The notes beneath the pieces were generated by a model. The model saw nothing but the letters and a program-made list of their open reading frames with translations, had not been told where the DNA came from and searched no databases. Of a DNA stretch of 64,000 nt, positions 59,519 through 64,000 are shown piece after piece. A program made the translations under genes and the position numbers. Position 1 is the stretch's first letter; each line of letters opens with the position of its first letter. This DNA comes from Ruminococcus flavefaciens (lineage in GTDB: Bacteria > Bacillota > Clostridia > Oscillospirales > Ruminococcaceae), in NCBI GenBank assembly GCA_002371825.1, contig DFHF01000037.1, forward strand, positions 1 through 64,000. The letters are read 5' to 3'.

Positions 59519-59547
59519 TTGACTTGAAAATGATTTTGGTGTATAAT
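59519..59547 (+). promoter_or_regulatory. Promoter of glgA
   Basis: TTGACT (59519-59524) and TATAAT (59542-59547) are separated by 17 bp. The spacer begins TGAAAATGATTTT, matching most of the palindromic Zur box at 49947-49967. Confidence 0.85.
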
Positions 59548-59602
59548 ATATCTTGCAAAGCTGTATACAGCGGCAAATCCAATATGATAGGAGTTTTGGC
59601 AT

Positions 59603-61057
59603 ATGAAAAACATATTATTTGCAGCATCGGAATGCGTCCCATTCATTAAGACCGGCGGTCTTGCTGACGTTGTCGGCGCACTTCCTCAGTATATAAACAA
59701 AGATGAATTCGATGTAAGAGTTATCCTGCCTTACTACACCTGTATCCCCGAAAAATACAGAGGCGATTTCAAATACGTTACCCACTTCTATATGGACTAC
59801 GGCCTCCGTGCAGAAGGTCAGCACGTCGGTATCATGGAGTATGAATACAACGGGATAAAGTTCTATTTCGTCGACAACGAGTATTACTTCAAGTGCGACA
59901 GTCCCTACTCATCAGATGTAAAGTGGGATATTGAAAGATTCACCTTCTTCTGCAAGGCAGTCCTTGCTATCATGCCTGTAATAGGCTTCAGACCGGATAT
60001 AATCCACTGCCATGACTGGCAGGCTTCCCTCATTCCCGTGTTCCTCCACACGGCTTTTGCTACAAACCCTTTCTACAGCTCAACAAAGACAATAATGACT
60101 ATCCACAACCTGAAATTCCAGGGTGTATGGGATATAGATACATTCAAGTACAATACCGCTCTTCCGGACTATATGTTCACGTCTGACAAGCTTGAATTCC
60201 ATAAAAACGCAAATATGCTCAAGGGCGGTCTGGTTTACGCAGACTACATCACTACTGTATCCGAGACCTATGCTGAGGAGATAAAGTACCCGTTCTACGG
60301 CGAACAGCTTGACGGCCTTCTCAGAGCCCGTTCTGCTTCCCTCAGAGGTATCGTAAACGGCATCGATTACAAGGTATTCGATCCGGCAAATGATAAGCAG
60401 ATCTTTGCGGAGTACAGCTCCAAAAATGTCAAGGAGCAGAAGGCTGTAAACAAGATGAAGCTCCAGGAGCAGCTGGGTCTCCCTGTCGACAAGGACAAGT
60501 ATATGATCGCTATTATATCACGTCTCACCGACCAGAAGGGTCTGGATCTGGTAAATTACGCTATCGAGCGTATCTGCGATGAGTTCACCCAGTTCGTTGT
60601 CATCGGCACCGGCGATCCAAGATACGAGAATATGTTCAAGCACTATCAGTGGAAATATCCTGAGAGAGTTTCCGCAAACATTCTCTACTCAGATGAACTC
60701 GCACACAAGCTCTATGCAGCAGCAGATGCAATGCTCATGCCCTCGCTCTTCGAGCCCTGCGGCCTGACTCAGCTCATCTCCCTCCGCTACGGTACTGTTC
60801 CGATAGTCCGTGAAACCGGAGGCCTCAAGGATACGGTACAGCCCTACAACGAGTTTGACGGCACAGGTACCGGCTTCTCATTCGCAAACTACAATGGTGA
60901 TGAAATGCTGGGCGTTATCAACTACTCCAAGCACATCTACTACAATCACCGTGACCAGTGGGATAAAATGGTCAAGCGTGACATGGAGGCTGATTTCTCA
61001 TGGAACAGCTCTGCACGTCAGTACGAGGGTATGTACGACTGGATGATAAACTGGTAA
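59603..61057 (+). CDS. glgA: Glycogen synthase (ADP-glucose type)
   Basis: The 484-residue GT5 enzyme extends alpha-1,4-glucan chains from ADP-glucose. It has ECVPFIKTGGLADVVGALP at the N-terminus, HDWQASLIPVFL, MTIHNLKFQGVW, VNGIDYKVFDP, ISRLTDQKGLDL and the C-terminal PSLFEPCGLTQLISLRYGTVPIVRETGGL. AGGAG precedes the ATG. No other glg genes are adjacent; glgC is elsewhere. Confidence 0.96.
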   Translation: MKNILFAASECVPFIKTGGLADVVGALPQYINKDEFDVRVILPYYTCIPEKYRGDFKYVTHFYMDYGLRAEGQHVGIMEYEYNGIKFYFVDNEYYFKCDSPYSSDVKWDIERFTFFCKAVLAIMPVIGFRPDIIHCHDWQASLIPVFLHTAFATNPFYSSTKTIMTIHNLKFQGVWDIDTFKYNTALPDYMFTSDKLEFHKNANMLKGGLVYADYITTVSETYAEEIKYPFYGEQLDGLLRARSASLRGIVNGIDYKVFDPANDKQIFAEYSSKNVKEQKAVNKMKLQEQLGLPVDKDKYMIAIISRLTDQKGLDLVNYAIERICDEFTQFVVIGTGDPRYENMFKHYQWKYPERVSANILYSDELAHKLYAAADAMLMPSLFEPCGLTQLISLRYGTVPIVRETGGLKDTVQPYNEFDGTGTGFSFANYNGDEMLGVINYSKHIYYNHRDQWDKMVKRDMEADFSWNSSARQYEGMYDWMINW

Positions 61058-61104
61058 GCTTCACAGCACTATCGGTTCTCCGCAGCAAAATTACAGATAA
61101 TTCC

Positions 61105-61128
61105 GGGCAGACGTAAGTTCTGCCCTTT
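61105..61128 (+). terminator. Weak terminator after glgA
   Basis: GGGCAGA and TCTGCCC form a 7-bp stem with a 7-base loop and a short TTT tail. Confidence 0.5.
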
Positions 61129-61220
61129 GAATGCCTATAGCTTTGGCAAAATAATTATAATCTTTAACCCGGCTTCAATAGCCGAAAAATCCAATACAAA
61201 CTTTAATAACAGGGAATTAT

Positions 61221-61886
61221 ATGAAAAATATCAAACTCAAAGGTGCAATTTTCGACATGGACGGTGTACTTATCGACACCGAAAAACTTTACCTCCGCTT
61301 CTGGAAGGAGGCTGCCGCTGAATTCGGATACGATATGCGTGATGAACACGTTTTCGCTGTCCGCAGTATGGCAAGAAAATATTCAATACCAAAACTGAAA
61401 AGTATGCTCGGAGAGGACTTCCCCACCGAAGAGGTTCGCTCCCGCCGCACAGAGCTTATGAACGATTTCATCAGCAAAAGCGGCATCGAAACCAAAAAAG
61501 GATTGTTCCGCCTGCTCAATCATCTCCGGGATTCAGGTATAAAGATCGCTGTTGCTACCGCTACTCAGCGTGAACGCACTCTCAGCTATCTCAGCCGAAT
61601 CGGCGCTCTCGAATTCTTTGACGCTGTCATCTGCGGAGACATGGTGACTGCCGGTAAACCTGCTCCTGATATTTATCTCACAGCAGCCGCTGAATTGGGA
61701 CTTTCGCCTGAGGAATGTGCCGCTTTCGAGGACTCTCCTAACGGACTTATGGCTGCTCATTCCGCTGGATGCTACACAGTTATGGTCCCTGACCTGACTC
61801 AGCCTGACGATGAGGTCTCCCCATACATAGACAATGTGATCGAGGATCTGGGCGAAGCAGTCAGTCTTTTCGGGGAGGTGCAGTAA
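61221..61886 (+). CDS. HAD-family hydrolase (beta-phosphoglucomutase-like)
   Basis: The 221-residue protein has the HAD nucleophile AIFDMDGVLIDTEKL with D12 and D14, a small helical cap, a Thr in VATATQRERT, a Lys in AGKPAPDIYL and the acidic FEDSPNGLMAA. This is the subfamily of phosphatases and beta-phosphoglucomutases. The ribosome site is weak (GGGA). It overlaps the next gene by one base. Confidence 0.88.
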   Translation: MKNIKLKGAIFDMDGVLIDTEKLYLRFWKEAAAEFGYDMRDEHVFAVRSMARKYSIPKLKSMLGEDFPTEEVRSRRTELMNDFISKSGIETKKGLFRLLNHLRDSGIKIAVATATQRERTLSYLSRIGALEFFDAVICGDMVTAGKPAPDIYLTAAAELGLSPEECAAFEDSPNGLMAAHSAGCYTVMVPDLTQPDDEVSPYIDNVIEDLGEAVSLFGEVQ

Positions 61887-62131
61887 TGAGTGTATCAGAA
61901 ATATTCGAGATACCAAAGTTCTTCTACTTTGAAAGCGGAAACGATTTTTCCGGCAGCAAGGATGATTTCTCATACAAAATAATTAACGGAGAAAAGCTGA
62001 AAGCCCTGACATGGCATGGCAGACTGTGCTCTATGAAGGCTGAGATCGAAAACGAGGCCGAATTTGAACGCAATGAGGACGGCTTTAAAGAAATGATCCG
62101 CTGGTTAGAGGAAAGATACAAGGAAAAATAA
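61886..62131 (+). CDS. Small acidic protein of unknown function
   Basis: The 81-residue soluble, acidic protein (MSVSEIFEIPKFFYFESGND...WLEERYKEK) shares a base with the HAD stop (TAATG) behind GGGGAGG, so the two are translated together. No family is recognised; the close coupling suggests a partner of the HAD enzyme. Confidence 0.75.
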   Translation: MSVSEIFEIPKFFYFESGNDFSGSKDDFSYKIINGEKLKALTWHGRLCSMKAEIENEAEFERNEDGFKEMIRWLEERYKEK

Positions 62132-62132
62132 A

Positions 62133-62160
62133 AAGGACGGTCTCAGGACCGTCCTTAATT
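62133..62160. terminator. Bidirectional terminator
   Basis: AAGGACGGTC and GACCGTCCTT form a 10-bp stem around TCAG, with an A run before and AATTTTA after. It serves the small acidic gene and the PASTA gene. Confidence 0.85.
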
Positions 62161-62169
62161 TTATGCTAT

Positions 62170-64000
62170 TTACCATTCTTCATAGCCATACTCATTTGTC
62201 GCCGGCTGAGGTGCAGGCGGATCTGTAGGCTGTGGTGCAGGCGGATCCGTAGGCTGCGGTGAAGGCGGATCTGTGGGCTGCGGTACCGGTGCCTGTGTAG
62301 GCGCATCTGTTACCGGCTCCACATTCTGAGATGACTGAGTTGTTACCTGCTGAGATGAAGTAGTTGTCTCACTGCTCCAGCTGTTTGTAGGAGTCTGCTG
62401 GTCAGATGACTCCGGAACATAGTATATAGTCAGCTTCTTGCCTTCCTTGTTGCTGAAGTATGCACCGGCAGAAACATTCTTGCCGTCGACCTGAAGCTCT
62501 ATGACCGTATTGGGAGTTCCGTAGTAGGACTTTGACGGCAGGAACTGATAATTGAAATCGGAGATACCAGCCGCTTCAAGTCTGCTCTTGTACTGAGAAA
62601 CTGTACATCCGCTGTAATCAGGAATAAGTGCAGTCTCCTTACCCTTGCTTATCTTGATCTTTATAACAGTTCCCACTGATACCATAGTACCAGGTTCAAC
62701 ATCCTGCTCGAAGATCATATCGTTATCGTAGTTGTCATTGTACTCATAAGTAGGATCCAGAACAAAATAATCTGCCCACTTTTCCTTTATGTTCTCGTAG
62801 AACTTGCCCTTAAGATTAGGCACCTCAGTATCCTTGGGGCCGGTCGCCTCTGCTGAGGGATCAGTAGTTCCAGATATCACGTTATCTGTAACACTTGTAG
62901 ACTTTGATGAACGAACACTTGAGCTTTCATTCTTGCCAAGCCCGAGGATATTGATGATAACGACTGCGATGATCATAAGAATAGCCAGAAGAAGGATTCC
63001 AATGATTATCGGCACCTTTATCCTGTCAACATTGTTGACCTTTTCGTAACGGTACTCATCATAGTCCTCTGCCTGACGCTGAGGATATACCTGCGGCGGA
63101 GGCGGAGCGTATACCGGCTGACGCATCTGCTGCTGAGGCTGCTGATAAGCCGGCTGAGAATAACCGGGCTCAGACTTTCTTGTAGGCTGCTCCTCATATT
63201 CCGGACGGCTCTGAACAGCGGGCTTGATAACAGCAGGCTGTTCAAAAAGTCTTGTAACAAGTTCAGTAATAGTCTGGATACGGTCTCTGCCTGAAAGGTT
63301 CATTCCGTCCATGAGTACTCTTGAAACATGAGCGGGTATATGTGCGTTGAGCATAGAAGGCTCATGGAGATCATCGTGCTTCAGACGATTCATGGAATCA
63401 TCTGGCATACAGCCTGTAAGTGCTCTGTATATAAGTGCACATACTCCATACACATCGGTCCATGATCCCTGACGGCTGCTGCTGCTTGCAGAATACTGCT
63501 CCGGAGCGGCATAGCCCTTGAAAAGCTCGTATTCAAGACCTGCATTTGCAGTTCTTACAGCAGAAACACAGAAACCGGAGAGTCTGAGCTCGCCCTTATC
63601 AGTGATATAAACCGTATCAGGGCTTATAGCTCTGTGGATTATTCCGGCATTGTGGAGTCGGCCGATAGTTGTAAAGAGCGGCGGGAAGAGTTTTGATACC
63701 TGCTCCCAGCTTAGCTCGCCTGCATTTTCCTTTAGGTAATCCAGCATCTTAACGCCTTCGATATGTTCAAAGACAGTATATGTGGTATTATTTTCCGCAA
63801 ACATATCCAGCACAGGATTGATGTTTGAGTCATTCCTCATTCTTGCAAGAGACTTGTTGAGCTCTGTGTATTCAGCCATAAATGCCTTGTATTTTGCAAG
63901 GTCATTGTAATTTACGCTTATTGTTGCCTTATTCTTCACACGGGTGCAGAGATTGATAGGCATATACTCTCTGAGCATCACCCTGCATCCTGTAGAAATG
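62170..64000 (-). CDS. PASTA-domain pseudokinase (5' end beyond the window)
   Basis: The frame is open to the window edge, so the first part of the kinase domain is missing. Numbering from codon 63981, residues about 1-245 keep the kinase fold but lose key residues: VAIK-like position reads VMLREYMP, HRD reads HRAISPDTVY, and DFG reads LSGF. KGYAAPEQY (APE) is kept. A Gln/Pro linker and a membrane helix (KVPIIIGILLLAILMIIAVVII) lead to two PASTA-like repeats (EVPNLKGKFY...; LIPDYSGCTV...) and Ser/Thr/Gln- and PQPTDPP-rich repeats. PASTA domains of PknB-type kinases bind cell-wall muropeptides. This protein is probably a non-catalytic sensor. Confidence 0.82.
   Translation of the reverse strand, partial: ISTGCRVMLREYMPINLCTRVKNKATISVNYNDLAKYKAFMAEYTELNKSLARMRNDSNINPVLDMFAENNTTYTVFEHIEGVKMLDYLKENAGELSWEQVSKLFPPLFTTIGRLHNAGIIHRAISPDTVYITDKGELRLSGFCVSAVRTANAGLEYELFKGYAAPEQYSASSSSRQGSWTDVYGVCALIYRALTGCMPDDSMNRLKHDDLHEPSMLNAHIPAHVSRVLMDGMNLSGRDRIQTITELVTRLFEQPAVIKPAVQSRPEYEEQPTRKSEPGYSQPAYQQPQQQMRQPVYAPPPPQVYPQRQAEDYDEYRYEKVNNVDRIKVPIIIGILLLAILMIIAVVIINILGLGKNESSSVRSSKSTSVTDNVISGTTDPSAEATGPKDTEVPNLKGKFYENIKEKWADYFVLDPTYEYNDNYDNDMIFEQDVEPGTMVSVGTVIKIKISKGKETALIPDYSGCTVSQYKSRLEAAGISDFNYQFLPSKSYYGTPNTVIELQVDGKNVSAGAYFSNKEGKKLTIYYVPESSDQQTPTNSWSSETTTSSQQVTTQSSQNVEPVTDAPTQAPVPQPTDPPSPQPTDPPAPQPTDPPAPQPATNEYGYEEW

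Noticed and set aside
59437..59649. 70-codon frame ahead of glgA
   Set aside because: It crosses the glgA promoter and start, lacks a ribosome site and has unlikely composition (many Cys, Ile and His).

Overview
The window looks like chromosomal DNA of a fibre-degrading, Ruminococcus-like clostridium (Oscillospiraceae, resembling R. flavefaciens or R. albus). The grounds are a secreted dockerin protein with Cthe_2159-like beta-helix modules, a T-box trp operon, meso-diaminopimelate dehydrogenase, a dgt-dnaG-rpoD replication/transcription operon, Thr/Ala- and Pro/Gln-rich linkers in surface proteins, strong AGGAGG-type ribosome sites and many TTGACA-17-TATAAT promoters. I cannot fix the species from sequence alone. 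There are no rRNA or tRNA genes, no CRISPR array, no insertion sequence and no phage genes.

Layout. 1-5.1 kb: end of an unknown gene, a YigZ/IMPACT protein, then dgt-dnaG-rpoD, followed by a 115-bp palindrome-containing tandem repeat. 5.1-11.8 kb: an EAL-domain protein fused to a beta-helix-like repeat tail, YchF, a TtcA-like thiolase and an orphan PstS-like binding protein with a small membrane protein. 11.8-17.5 kb: MBOAT acyltransferase, DHHW/SGNH protein, FkbH-like HAD protein, acyl carrier protein and a membrane metallophosphoesterase. The first four form a Dlt-like layout that may acylate or glycerylate an extracellular glycan. 17.5-25.4 kb: RlmB, a degenerate P1B-ATPase-like membrane protein, an LCP-family glycan ligase, DegV, an XRE/membrane regulator and ddh. 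25.5-29.7 kb: a GT-C-like membrane protein, an intracellular GH26-like hydrolase, ispD and ispF.

29.7-36.5 kb: a complete tryptophan operon, trpEGDCFBA, behind a T-box leader whose specifier reads UGG. 36.5-46.8 kb: an M23 peptidase, then a minus-strand unit of an unknown membrane protein with xylA and xylB, a VanZ-like protein, a cysteine hydrolase, a ROK-type repressor, an AEC transporter, a zinc-ribbon membrane protein and a small membrane protein. 46.9-50 kb: a zur-znuA-znuC-znuB zinc uptake operon with a 21-bp palindromic operator, with a possible 34-codon gene on the opposite strand. 50-53 kb: an ECF sigma factor followed by a membrane-anchored beta-propeller protein, a likely sigma/anti-sigma pair. 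53-56 kb: a GH25 lysozyme, manA and glucokinase unit. 56-59.3 kb: the dockerin protein, whose promoter carries three direct repeats at exact 11-bp spacing. 59.5-64 kb: glycogen synthase, a HAD phosphatase/mutase, a small conserved-looking protein and, running off the end, a PASTA-domain protein whose kinase domain has lost its catalytic residues.

Together the region mixes housekeeping genes with carbohydrate use (xylose, glucose, mannose-6-phosphate, glycogen) and cell-envelope functions. The most unusual items are the Dlt-like FkbH/ACP/MBOAT/DHHW cluster, the pseudo-P-type ATPase, the EAL-beta-helix fusion and the PASTA pseudokinase. Functions are inferred from motifs and gene context; no database search was run.
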